Assembly: GCA_963734845.1 (NCBI GenBank)
Contig: CAVTIS010000008.1
Location: 1-64,000 of the forward strand
Source of the DNA: JAKAVN01 sp963734845
GTDB lineage: Bacteria; Desulfobacterota; Binatia; Binatales; Binataceae
DNA: 64,000 bases
Direction of reading: 5' to 3'
In this document: one piece after another, positions 17,445 to 25,356 of the stretch
Position numbering within the stretch: position 1 is the stretch's first letter
Layout: every line of letters begins with the position of its first letter
Translations under genes and position numbers: made by a program
The notes under the pieces: generated by a model
Told to the model about the DNA's origin: nothing
The model's input: the letters and a program-made list of their open reading frames with translations, nothing else
The model's database searches: none

Positions 17445-17642
17445 TCAAACCTCTTCGGGCCGTTCGATCGAAACCTTGTTCGCGGCGATCTCGCGCAGCG
17501 CCGTAACGACTTCCTTGTTGTCGGTTTCCACCAGCGGTCGTGCACCTTTAAGCAGTTGCTTGGCGCGCTTGGCGGCTCCCAGCACGAGTTCGAAGCGGTT
17601 GGGAATCCTTTCCAGACAGTCTTCTACGGTAATTCTGGCCAT
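17445..17642 (-). CDS. rpoZ: DNA-directed RNA polymerase omega subunit
   Basis: 65 residues beginning MARITVEDCLERIPNRFEL, then VLGAAKRAKQLLKGA and NKEVVTALREIA. This is the standard length and sequence of the omega subunit, which helps assemble and stabilise the beta-prime subunit. An in-frame upstream ATG would add 12 basic residues, but homology begins at the second Met and GGAAG lies 9 bases before it. It precedes rpoH on the same strand with a 169-base gap. Confidence 0.93.
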   Translation of the reverse strand: MARITVEDCLERIPNRFELVLGAAKRAKQLLKGARPLVETDNKEVVTALREIAANKVSIERPEEV

Positions 17643-18020
17643 CAGGTTGATCTTCCGGCGGAACGGCCGCTTTGTCAACGCATCGTGAACGAGGGGGTCC
17701 AGCGCCGGCGCCTGACCGGAATTTCACTGAACGGGGAATTAAAATTTCATTTGCGCGAAAGCTGCAAGTGATTAGCTTAGGTCAACTCTAATGGGTGTGA
17801 CGTGTTCTCGACTCATTTGGAACACGTTGCCTCCTAGATGCGGATATTTTTCTGCGTACACGTGTCTTGATTTGCAGTGTTTCGTTTTTGTTTAGGCGTG
17901 CATAAACGTGCGAATTCAAAATTTTATTCCAGCAAACGTTGCAGTCTTGTAGCATCGACTCTGAATTGGCGTGTTTGACTACGCTGTGGACTTCGACACG
18001 GCTTTCGTCGGAGGCAACCC
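17643..18020. other. AT-rich intergenic region with a hairpin
   Basis: Gene-free stretch between the divergent rpoZ and a small zinc-ribbon gene. From about 17740 the composition is clearly more AT-rich than the surroundings. A hairpin is possible: ACGTGTTC (17800-17807) pairs with GAACACGT (17820-17827) around a 12-base loop. Variants of CGTGT recur several times (for example within TACACGTGTC near 17855). It must hold the promoters for both flanking genes, but no box pair stands out. A small RNA is possible; nothing proves it. Confidence 0.45.
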
Positions 18021-18200
18021 ATGAAGATCGTTTGCCCAAGGTGCAAGCTGGGATGGATTGACCGCGACCGTTGCTCACGCTGCGGCTACCGAGTCTCTCA
18101 GATTGAAGAACAACAGGAGAGATTCGGACGCCTTGTGCGAAACAGCCTGATTGGCCTTGTTTCGGTGTTAGCGGGGATTTGGCTAGTCCATCTTTTCTAG
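18021..18200 (+). CDS. Small zinc-ribbon protein with C-terminal membrane anchor
   Basis: 59 residues. The first 23 hold two Cys pairs, CPRC (residues 5-8) and CSRC (18-21), a zinc-ribbon knuckle. A charged helix follows (EEQQERFGR), then a single hydrophobic segment SLIGLVSVLAGIWLVHLF at the C-terminus, like a tail anchor. GGAGG lies 7 bases before the ATG, and the reading frame is intact, supporting a real gene despite its size. Function unknown; zinc binding and membrane attachment are inferred from sequence. It stands alone in an AT-rich area. Confidence 0.75.
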   Translation: MKIVCPRCKLGWIDRDRCSRCGYRVSQIEEQQERFGRLVRNSLIGLVSVLAGIWLVHLF

Positions 18201-18734
18201 CCGGCTTTGGTGAAAGAAAGGGTTCCAGCAAGAAGCATTCGGTTGTACTGCGCGTGCTCTGCGCGCCCGGCGCTCACCGCGAATGACCATCCGCTCGGGC
18301 GGCTGAAAGCACCTGGTGCGCGCGACTCTGAGGCGCATGCGCTTTTCCAGCCTACGCTTTTTATTCAGTAATTCTTTGAGTCTTTTCCTCGGTCCTCTGC
18401 GCGAAGAACAGCAAGCGCGAAGGAACGGGTCCCTTCTGGCACAGTTCGCTGACAGGTCACTCGAAGAAGGGCTCTCTCAGAAATTCTGCACCGCCTTCAA
18501 ACCAGCGTCGTGCATGGACCGCGCCCACAAAGGCTGCTCATTAGTTCCGCAGAGAACGGGGTTCGTAGGATTTCACTACCGGTTCGTGCGGTTCCAATCG
18601 ACATTCCAAGGAACGTACAGGAATCTGTATATTGCGCTTCTCGCAGAACAAACGATCACGAGAAGAGGCCGCAGGTCCGGCCATGCCCAGGGAATGGCCT
18701 TCCCGATGATCGCAACCAAATCAGGAGTGTAAGC
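18201..18734. other. Gene-free region upstream of Spy-like protein
   Basis: 534 bases with no convincing gene. An open frame at 18316-18732 has no ribosome site, no recognisable motif and a codon pattern unlike neighbours, so I do not call it. Two small hairpins are possible near the 3' end: CTTCTCG with CGAGAAG (about 18638-18666) and GGCCAT with ATGGCC (about 18679-18700). They would lie in the leader of the downstream gene and could be regulatory. Confidence 0.4.
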
Positions 18735-19196
18735 ATGTTCATGCAATCAGCAGTACGCATAGTTGCGACGGCGGCCCTGTTCGGCTCGATCGTCCTCGCC
18801 GGCCCTCTGGCTATCGCAGGTCCAGCAACCACGGAACCAGCCGCGGCGGCCGCTAAGGCCGATCCAGTCGAAGCGCGCATCAAGGAACTCCACAACAGGC
18901 TGCACATCACGGCCGCCCAGCAGAGCCAATGGGACAAGCTCGTCCAGGTGATGCGTGATAACGCAAAGGCGATGGAGGACCTGCAAAAACAGAGAGGCCA
19001 GGACGTAAACGCGATGTCCGCGGTCGACGCGGTGAAATCCTATCAGGCCGTCATCGAGGCGCATGAGGCCGGAATGGCTAAATTTGTTCCGGCCTTCCAG
19101 GCGTTATACGACAGCATGTCGCCCGCTCAGAAAAAGACTGCCGATGCCATGTTTCGCACCAAAGTGCGTACCGCGGCCGCGAAAAAGGGTGCGTGA
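18735..19196 (+). CDS. Periplasmic LTXXQ (Spy/CpxP-like) protein
   Basis: 153 residues. A signal peptide is seen at the N-terminus (SAVRIVATAALFGSIVLAGP, cleavage near AIAGP). The mature part is helical: DPVEARIKELHNRLHITAAQ resembles the LTxxQ motif, followed by QWDKLVQVMRDNAKAMEDL. A second LTxxQ-like turn is MSPAQKKTADAMF. Relatives such as Spy and CpxP are periplasmic chaperones or stress sensors. AGGAG lies 8 bases upstream of the ATG. It is 76 bases before another small exported protein gene on the same strand. Confidence 0.83.
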   Translation: MFMQSAVRIVATAALFGSIVLAGPLAIAGPATTEPAAAAAKADPVEARIKELHNRLHITAAQQSQWDKLVQVMRDNAKAMEDLQKQRGQDVNAMSAVDAVKSYQAVIEAHEAGMAKFVPAFQALYDSMSPAQKKTADAMFRTKVRTAAAKKGA

Positions 19197-19272
19197 TTGA
19201 GAGACTTCAGTCGCGACAATATCGGAACCTATTCGTCCGGCCGGGATTCGCTTCAGGCGATGGAGACCTAGT

Positions 19273-19626
19273 ATGCACAAAATAACGCTAACCAGGATTA
19301 GTAACATCGGCAAGGTCAGTAAAATCAAGATCAATAAAATCGCGGCCGCGATCGGCCTGGGCCTCGTGATTTGCGGTGTCGCGATGGGGCCGGCTGCATT
19401 CGCCGGTGGTGGCCATGACGCTAGGAATCACAAGGAACATCACGAAGAGCATCATGAGGAGCACCATAGAGGGAATGACTATGGCTACGTGGCGCCGGTT
19501 CCTACTTACTACTATGCACCGGCACCCAACTATTATTACGCACCTGAGCCGGAGTACTATCCGCCTCAGCCGGTCTATAATCAGCCACCTCCATCGGAGG
19601 GCATAAACCTTTTCTTCGGGCGCTAG
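19273..19626 (+). CDS. Small exported His-rich, Tyr/Pro-rich protein
   Basis: 117 residues. The start is basic and unusually long (MHKITLTRISNIGKVSK), then a hydrophobic segment IAAAIGLGLVICGVAMGPAAFA with a likely cleavage site after AFA. The mature N-terminus has a His cluster, HKEHHEEHHEEHHRG, a plausible metal-binding patch. The rest is repeats of YYYAP type (TYYYAPAPNYYYAPEPEYY) with prolines. Such Tyr/Pro-rich proteins are common near the outer membrane in environmental bacteria, function unknown. GGAG lies 9 bases upstream. Confidence 0.75.
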   Translation: MHKITLTRISNIGKVSKIKINKIAAAIGLGLVICGVAMGPAAFAGGGHDARNHKEHHEEHHEEHHRGNDYGYVAPVPTYYYAPAPNYYYAPEPEYYPPQPVYNQPPPSEGINLFFGR

Positions 19627-19707
19627 GAAGATTTCGGTCTGATGCGACCTGCGCAGCCGATAGACGACGGCCACGAGCGAAGCTGAATCGAAGCGCCGCC
19701 GACTGCT

Positions 19708-21135
19708 TCATGCAGCCGGCCGGCGCAGCACCACCGGATCCACCTTGCGCGGGATGAGTTGGCCGTAACCCAGGTTCGCCAGCAGCTTGCCGTTTTCGAC
19801 GATTGCTTTGCCACGCAAAATCGTGGTCACCGGCCATCCCTCAACCTGCCATCCCTCCCACGGGCTGTAGTCGCTCACATGGAAATCTTCGCGGGTCAGT
19901 TTTTTCTTGATCGACGGATCAATTAGCACGATATCGGCGTCGCTGCCGGCTGCGATCACCCCTTTGCGAGGATAAAGCCCAAGGATGCGCGCCGCGTTGG
20001 CCGAGGTCACATCAACGAAGCGCTCCAGTGTCATCCCGCGCCGCACTACGCCTTCGGTGTAAACGATTCCCATCCGGGCCTCGGCGCCCAGGTTTCCGCC
20101 GGTGACGTTGTCTATCCGCTTGCCCGATAGCTTGTGACTAAGCGAGGTCGGGAACTCGTCGGTCGCGGTGGTGGATACCGCGTCATTAATCAGTCCGTCC
20201 CATAGCGCCTTGTTGTCGTCGCGTCCTTTCAGCGACGGATAGGTGTGATAACAAAACCCGCGCGGAGTTTTGTAATCGTCGGCCGAGAAGCAGGCATAGT
20301 GATGCAGGGTTTCGCAGTAGATGGGTAGATTGCGCCCGCGCGCCTCGGCCACCGCTTCCACGCCCTCGCGCGCCGAAGTATGCACGAAATAAACTCCGGC
20401 CCCGCTCGCGCGGGCCAGGCGGATGATCCGGTCAAAAGCCAGCTCTTCGGAGAGCTTGGTATGGACCAGGTTCATGTTCCAGCCTTCGGTCCTTCCCTCG
20501 GCGGCGAACCTCTCGTAATTGAACTGGACCAAGTCGTCGTCCTCGGCATGGACGACCATAATGCCGTCATGCTTCGCGACCTTCTCCATCGTTAGCTGGA
20601 CGCGCCCCATGTCGAGCCGCACCCTGGTGCGCTTGGGATGCGGCGGCATTACGTCCGTGGTGAAAATCTTGAAGCTCGGAAATCCCTGCTTGATAACGTC
20701 GCCGATCTGATCGAATACGCTCAATGGCAGCGCGCCCAGCAGGCCGACATGGAAAGAGTAATCGACATATGATTGCCCTTTCCATCGTGCCGCCCGCGTT
20801 TCGATCCCCTTGGTGATATCCATGCCGGGCTCGATGAAGCAGAAGTCCAGATGGGTGGTCGTGCCTCCGAATGCCATCCCGCGCGTGTCTTCTTCGGGCC
20901 CCAGGGTGCTCACGCCGGCGTCGGGGTTGGTGAGGTCGTAGATATCGAGATGGGCGTGGGGCTCGATCCCGCCCGGAACCACGATCTTGCCGCTGGCGTC
21001 AATCGTTCGTCCCGCCTGGGGCGCGTGCTCGTCGGTTCCGATGAAAGCAATCTTTTCGCCCTGGACGCCGACGCTCCACTTGCCGACGCCCTGGGAGGTA
21101 ACGACTTCACCGCCGCGAATCAGTAGGTCCAACAT
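19708..21135 (-). CDS. Dihydropyrimidinase / D-hydantoinase family amidohydrolase
   Basis: 475 residues, normal for the family. Metal ligands are visible: HAH in EPHAHLDI, the carboxylated Lys in SFKIFTT, His in VVHAEDDD, His in VHTSAREG and Asp in TTATDEFP. It hydrolyses cyclic amides such as dihydropyrimidines or hydantoins. The segment GLYPRKGVIAAGSDADIVLIDP closes the barrel as usual. Whether it acts in pyrimidine breakdown is unclear because no dihydropyrimidine dehydrogenase or ureidopropionase is next to it. It shares a strand with the Usp gene upstream, 105 bases apart. Confidence 0.92.
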   Translation of the reverse strand: MLDLLIRGGEVVTSQGVGKWSVGVQGEKIAFIGTDEHAPQAGRTIDASGKIVVPGGIEPHAHLDIYDLTNPDAGVSTLGPEEDTRGMAFGGTTTHLDFCFIEPGMDITKGIETRAARWKGQSYVDYSFHVGLLGALPLSVFDQIGDVIKQGFPSFKIFTTDVMPPHPKRTRVRLDMGRVQLTMEKVAKHDGIMVVHAEDDDLVQFNYERFAAEGRTEGWNMNLVHTKLSEELAFDRIIRLARASGAGVYFVHTSAREGVEAVAEARGRNLPIYCETLHHYACFSADDYKTPRGFCYHTYPSLKGRDDNKALWDGLINDAVSTTATDEFPTSLSHKLSGKRIDNVTGGNLGAEARMGIVYTEGVVRRGMTLERFVDVTSANAARILGLYPRKGVIAAGSDADIVLIDPSIKKKLTREDFHVSDYSPWEGWQVEGWPVTTILRGKAIVENGKLLANLGYGQLIPRKVDPVVLRRPAA

Positions 21136-21240
21136 TTTGGGATGCCTCCGCGCGAAACCCGTATTCTGTTGAGCAGCCTTTTTACTCCGAGAGACCGGCG
21201 CCGGGCGATTGCGGACTTCTAAGACATCATGGGCAAAAAT

Positions 21241-22056
21241 TCAATGCGCGCCCTGAACGACGATTACACATCGATCGCCATCCGGAACTTCATCGAGCGG
21301 CAATCCGATCTCGTCGGCGAATCTCTTGCCCACGATCAGCAGGCGCCCGGGACTCTGGCGGAACAGTTGCTGGCGGCTGCGCTGCGTGAGCACGTCGGTG
21401 TGAAAAAGCCGCCCCAGGCGAGCCCGGGCGTCGCGGGTCATATCGACCAGCGCGGCGTCGGGCTGGGTGGCGCTGATCGCCAGCTCGTCGTGCGATATCA
21501 GCAGCGCGCGCAGCCGCGATCGATTGTTGTGCGCGATGCGCGCGCCGAGGTCGAGCGCCGCGCGGCCATCCGGCCCCGGATCGATCGCCGCGAACACGCG
21601 CTCGAACGGGCGATCGCTGCCCTGGATGAAGGCGCCGACATTGATGGGTCCGTTTTTCGATTCGACGAACACTTCGCGCACGACTCCGCCCAGCGTATCG
21701 CTGCCGGTAGCCGCACGATGATAGCCCAGGAGAATCCACGCCACCTCGGCCGCGCGGGCGCTGGCGATGATGTCGCGGGCGGGAGCGTCGGAGTGCATCG
21801 TCTGCGCGTCGATCGTGACGCCGCGGGCCAGCGCGTACTCGATAGCGGCGGTCAGAGCGGGAGGAGGCGGCGGTGGTGCTTGTGCTTCTGCCTCCGGCGC
21901 TGCGGCACTTTTTGCGACGCCTCGTACCAGCGCGAGCACACGTGGAGGCGGTTCGTCGTGGGGGTCGCTCGCCGCGAGCGCGATCGCCATTAACGGCGCG
22001 ACCCCTTCCGGATTCGCAACCGCCACCAAGACTCCGCGCTTTGGCGTGGTTGTCAT
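21241..22056 (-). CDS. Tandem universal stress protein (UspA-like)
   Basis: 271 residues with two Usp-type modules. Module one runs from RGVLVAVANPEG to VAWILLGYHR with the ARDIIASARAAE helix. Module two starts FERVFAAIDPGPDG and holds RLLIVGKRFADE near the end. A Pro/Ala-rich linker with eight prolines (PPPPPP) interrupts module one. Usp proteins bind nucleotides and support stress survival; the second module lacks an obvious full GxxGxxxxS ATP motif. Several in-frame ATGs exist (22056, 22083, 22101); the most internal fits the fold start. Stands before the dihydropyrimidinase gene on the same strand. Confidence 0.75.
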   Translation of the reverse strand: MTTTPKRGVLVAVANPEGVAPLMAIALAASDPHDEPPPRVLALVRGVAKSAAAPEAEAQAPPPPPPALTAAIEYALARGVTIDAQTMHSDAPARDIIASARAAEVAWILLGYHRAATGSDTLGGVVREVFVESKNGPINVGAFIQGSDRPFERVFAAIDPGPDGRAALDLGARIAHNNRSRLRALLISHDELAISATQPDAALVDMTRDARARLGRLFHTDVLTQRSRQQLFRQSPGRLLIVGKRFADEIGLPLDEVPDGDRCVIVVQGAH

Positions 22057-22297
22057 CGCTTGAGTACCCTGCTCCAGCCCCATCCAGACTGACCGCCCCA
22101 TCTAATCCGGTCAAATGCCGCGCGCAGAAGTGCTAACACTTCGGATTCCAGCATATTTTTGACGGCGGATCGCGCTCGCACGGCGTCGCGCCGTCTTACG
22201 GACGTTTTCTCGCTTCCTGAAGCGACAAACTCCACGAGTCCGGCGCGCGCGCCCGGGAGAAGATCGATTCCATCGTTCGTCATGAGCGGGGAGCGGA

Positions 22298-22312
22298 CCG
22301 AAATCATTTCGG
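22298..22312. promoter_or_regulatory. Palindromic candidate operator
   Basis: CCGAAAT-C-ATTTCGG is a perfect 7-1-7 palindrome, and the flanks repeat CGGACCG in direct orientation on both sides. It lies between the divergent Usp and aminotransferase genes, about 240 bases from the Usp start and 470 from the aminotransferase. The size and symmetry suit a dimeric repressor site. Confidence 0.4.
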
Positions 22313-22704
22313 ACCGCGCGCCAGGTCGGAGGTCTCAGGCCTTGCTGTAACCATCGAACACGTCCGGCGTATGGAGCAGGAAACGAGCGCGCCGAACCTT
22401 ACTTCTGCTGGTGGCAATTGTCACCTTCGCATCGTTTACCGCCTCGCAGTCATAACTAGTGGCGAAGTTGATATTGATTATGGCTCTCAATTCCGCGGAT
22501 CTCCGAGCGGAAATTCTCGCGCTCCTTTACAACTCAAGAAAGAATTGTACTAAATATACTTCTTCGACATCCTTCGGATGAATGCGAAGTGAATGCCGGC
22601 CTGGCATCGACACTTCCACGCCTCTAAAGGATTTTGATTTTCACATTTTTGATTTTCGAGCGCCGGCCCCCCTCGACCTCCCTGACATCGCGCCAAAGGG
22701 CCTA

Positions 22705-22743
22705 CGCGTCGGTCCTGCGCGTTGGTCCTGCACGTCGGTCCAG
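22705..22743. repeat. Three tandem 13-bp repeats before the aminotransferase
   Basis: CGCGTCGGTCCTG (22705-22717), CGCGTTGGTCCTG (22718-22730) and CACGTCGGTCCAG (22731-22743) follow one another without spacers. The array ends about 28 bases before the GGAGG of the aminotransferase gene, so it would lie in the 5' leader or at the promoter. Confidence 0.75.
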
Positions 22744-22785
22744 AGAACAGAATCGAAAGGTGAGCTGAACGGAGGAAAAAACCCG

Positions 22786-24150
22786 ATGCTGGAAGCAAAG
22801 CGCGTCGCGGATCACGAAACGCTCTACGAAAAATATGTGAACCCCCAGTGGTCGCGGCTGCTCGATGTGCTGCAAATGAACGTCGAATATGCGCGCTGTG
22901 TGGGTGCCGAACTTCACACCGCCGAAGGGCGCCGGATTCTGGATTTTATTTCCGGCTATTGCGTCCACAACGTAGGCCACAATCATCCTAAAGTGATCGC
23001 CGCGCTCAAACAGGAGCTCGACCGCAACGGTCCGGCAATGCTCCAGAGCCACGTATCGGACCTGGCCGGGGAACTCGCCGCACGCCTTTGCGAGTCCGCC
23101 GGCGGCCGCCTCACCAAGGCTTTCTTCGATTCCTCTGGAAGCGAAGGAATCGAGACCGTGCTCAAGTTCGCTCGCGCTCACACCCGGCGCTCGGCCATCC
23201 TGTACGCCGCCGGCGGGTTTCACGGGCTGACCTGTGGCGCGCTCTCCCTGATGACGAATCCATTCTGGCGGGAGGGCTTTGGCCCAATGCTGCCCGATAC
23301 CGAGGCGGTCCCGTTCGGAGACTTTGATGAGCTGGCGCGCAAACTCGCCACCGGGCGCTTCGCCGCTTTTATTCTCGAACCGATCCAGGCGGAAAGCGGC
23401 GTGTGCGTACCGCCGCGCGAATATCTTCAGCAGGCGCAGGCGCTCTGCCGTCGCCACGGAACGCTGCTGGTGCTGGACGAGGTTCAGACCGGGATGTACC
23501 GCACGGGCCGCTTCCTTGCGGCTCATCACTTTGCGGTAGAGCCGGACATGGTCGTGCTCGCCAAGGCGCTCAGCGGCGGTCTGGTTCCGTGCGGCGCGGT
23601 ATTGATGTCAGATGCGGTCTGCAACTCCGTGTATAGCTCGCTCCAGCGCGCGGTCATTCACACGTCGACTTACAGCGAAAACAGCCTCGCAATGCGTGCG
23701 GGATTGGCGACGCTCGACGTGCTCGAGGAGGAGGGGCTCGGCGCGCGCGCCCTAAGCGCCGGCGAAGCGTTGCGCGAGCGGCTTGCCACGCGCCTTGGAA
23801 AGTACGAGATGGTGGGCGAAATTCGAGGGCTGGGCTTGCTTAGCGCGATCGAGTTCAGAGCGCCACGCCGGTTCCGGCTGCGAATTCCATTTCAGGCGTT
23901 TGCCAGGATACATCCGGCGATGTTCGGCCAGGTAGTTGTGATGCGATTATTTCGCGACCATCAAATACTCAGTCAAATCTGCGGGAACAATTTCCTGGTG
24001 CTCAAGGTCGCGCCGCCATTGGTAGTCGAAGACGCGCAGCTTGAGCAATACGTCGAGGCGATCGGCAAAGTCGTGGACCTGATGCATTCTTCGGCGTCGT
24101 TCTGGTCTGAAGCCCTGCAGCTGGCCGGCCGCGTGATGACTACTATCTAA
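22786..24150 (+). CDS. Class III PLP-dependent aminotransferase
   Basis: 454 residues from the ATG at 22786, with GGAGG 10 bases upstream. PLP-binding features: SGSEGIETVLKFARAHT (phosphate loop), Asp231 in LVLDEVQTGMYRTG and Schiff-base Lys260 in VLAKALSGGLVPCG. The N-terminal ILDFISGYCVHNVGHNHP is typical of the ornithine/acetylornithine/HpnO-like branch. It moves an amino group to an aldehyde or ketone. Next comes a type III polyketide synthase and a flavin monooxygenase on the same strand, so I infer it aminates, or supplies a precursor for, a lipid product of that locus. Ornithine-type general metabolism is the alternative. Confidence 0.88.
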   Translation: MLEAKRVADHETLYEKYVNPQWSRLLDVLQMNVEYARCVGAELHTAEGRRILDFISGYCVHNVGHNHPKVIAALKQELDRNGPAMLQSHVSDLAGELAARLCESAGGRLTKAFFDSSGSEGIETVLKFARAHTRRSAILYAAGGFHGLTCGALSLMTNPFWREGFGPMLPDTEAVPFGDFDELARKLATGRFAAFILEPIQAESGVCVPPREYLQQAQALCRRHGTLLVLDEVQTGMYRTGRFLAAHHFAVEPDMVVLAKALSGGLVPCGAVLMSDAVCNSVYSSLQRAVIHTSTYSENSLAMRAGLATLDVLEEEGLGARALSAGEALRERLATRLGKYEMVGEIRGLGLLSAIEFRAPRRFRLRIPFQAFARIHPAMFGQVVVMRLFRDHQILSQICGNNFLVLKVAPPLVVEDAQLEQYVEAIGKVVDLMHSSASFWSEALQLAGRVMTTI

Positions 24151-24201
24151 GCTTAGGCGAAGTGAAATGACTCGTCCGGCACGACAAGGATTAGCAACAA
24201 C

Positions 24202-25353
24202 ATGGCATCGTTAACTGGCATTACGCATTCAATGAATCGTGAGGTAAACCGAATCTCGCCACACAATGCAGTGTCGCGGATCAGGATTGCCGGCGTCGCC
24301 AGCGCACTCCCGGAGCATCGCTATCCGCAAGCCGTCATCACAGCCGCGCTCAAGCGCCACTGGAACGGCAGCCTTGAGCGGCCCGAACTTCTGGACCGTC
24401 TGCACGCCCGCGCGCGAGTCGAGTATAGGCATCTCGCCTTTCCGCTCGAGCAATACGCACGGTTTGGTAACTGGGGCGAAACCAACAGCGCGTGGCTCGA
24501 AATTGCGCCGGAACTGGGCATGCGCGCGATCGATGGCGCGCTCGAACGCGCCGGCCTCAGGCGCCAGGACCTCGACGCGCTATTCGTCGTCTCCATCACC
24601 GGCGTCGCAAGTCCGTCGCTCGACGCCCGTCTGATAAATCTGATGCGGCTGCGGTCCGATATAAAGCGCACGCCGATTTTCGGCGTCGGCTGTGTGGGAG
24701 GAGCACTTGGCCTGACGCGCGCTGCCGACTACGTGTTGGCCTACCCCGGACATGCCGCAGCGCTGTTGTCGGTCGAATTATGTTCGCTGACCATCCAGCG
24801 CGACGATCGCTCGACCGCCAACCTGATCTCGACCGGGCTATTCGGAGACGGCGCGGCGGCCGTGATCGTGACGGGATCGCAGCGGAGCGCTGACCAAGCG
24901 CCATCCTCGTCGCCCACCGGACCGCACATTCTGGGATGCCGTTCGGTGTTCTATCCGGATTCCGAAGACGTTATGGGTTGGGACATTTCGCAGGATGGTT
25001 TCCGGGTAGTCCTTTCGCCCCGTTTGCCCGAGATTATCAAGCGCCATCTCGCGGGCGACGTCGACGCGTTTCTCGAAACGTTCGGCCTTACCCGCAACGA
25101 CATCGGAAACTGGCTGATTCACACGGGCGGCCCCAAGGTGCTCGAAGCCATCCAGGACGCACTCGGACTATACGAGCGTGAACTGGAGCGGTCGTGGGAA
25201 TGCTTGCGTCGCTGCGGCAACCTATCATCGGCTTCGGTCCTGCTGGTGCTGGAAGACGTGATAATGCAGCATCGGCCCGCACCCGGAACGCTGGGCGTGT
25301 TGCTGGCGATGGGGCCGGGGTTCTGTTCGGAAATGATTCTCGTCCGTTGGTGA
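24202..25353 (+). CDS. Type III polyketide synthase (chalcone/stilbene synthase family)
   Basis: 383 residues. The catalytic triad is readable: Cys164 in GVGCVGGALG, His307 in LIHTGGPKVLEA and Asn340 in CGNLSSASVLLVLED. The N-terminal thiolase fold holds SITGVASPSLDARL. Bacterial members with GVGC-x-GGALGL-x-RAADY extend fatty acyl starters with malonyl-CoA to alkylresorcinols or alkylpyrones. The gene lies 51 bases after the aminotransferase, and the FAD monooxygenase starts 3 bases after its stop. Product is therefore probably a phenolic or pyrone lipid later hydroxylated; chain length is unknown. AAGGAT lies 12 bases before the ATG. Confidence 0.9.
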   Translation: MASLTGITHSMNREVNRISPHNAVSRIRIAGVASALPEHRYPQAVITAALKRHWNGSLERPELLDRLHARARVEYRHLAFPLEQYARFGNWGETNSAWLEIAPELGMRAIDGALERAGLRRQDLDALFVVSITGVASPSLDARLINLMRLRSDIKRTPIFGVGCVGGALGLTRAADYVLAYPGHAAALLSVELCSLTIQRDDRSTANLISTGLFGDGAAAVIVTGSQRSADQAPSSSPTGPHILGCRSVFYPDSEDVMGWDISQDGFRVVLSPRLPEIIKRHLAGDVDAFLETFGLTRNDIGNWLIHTGGPKVLEAIQDALGLYERELERSWECLRRCGNLSSASVLLVLEDVIMQHRPAPGTLGVLLAMGPGFCSEMILVRW

Positions 25354-25356
25354 GCG

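Larger units (their letters stand above)
22057..22785. other. Intergenic region upstream of the aminotransferase-type III PKS cluster
   Basis: 729 bases without a convincing gene; short open frames lack ribosome sites. It holds an odd-symmetric palindrome at 22298-22312, an 11-base TTTTGATTTTC direct repeat at about 22632-22656, and a triple 13-base tandem repeat at 22705-22743 just before the aminotransferase ribosome site. No clean -35/-10 pair is seen, though TATACT occurs near 22557. The number of repeats suggests a regulated leader for the downstream operon. Confidence 0.5.

Noticed and set aside
17788..18231. 147-codon minus-strand frame in the AT-rich block
   Set aside because: Low-complexity sequence, no family motif, and it runs antisense to the better supported zinc-ribbon microprotein.
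18316..18732. Plus-strand frame upstream of the Spy-like gene
   Set aside because: No ribosome site, no motif and unusual residue make-up; treated as leader DNA.
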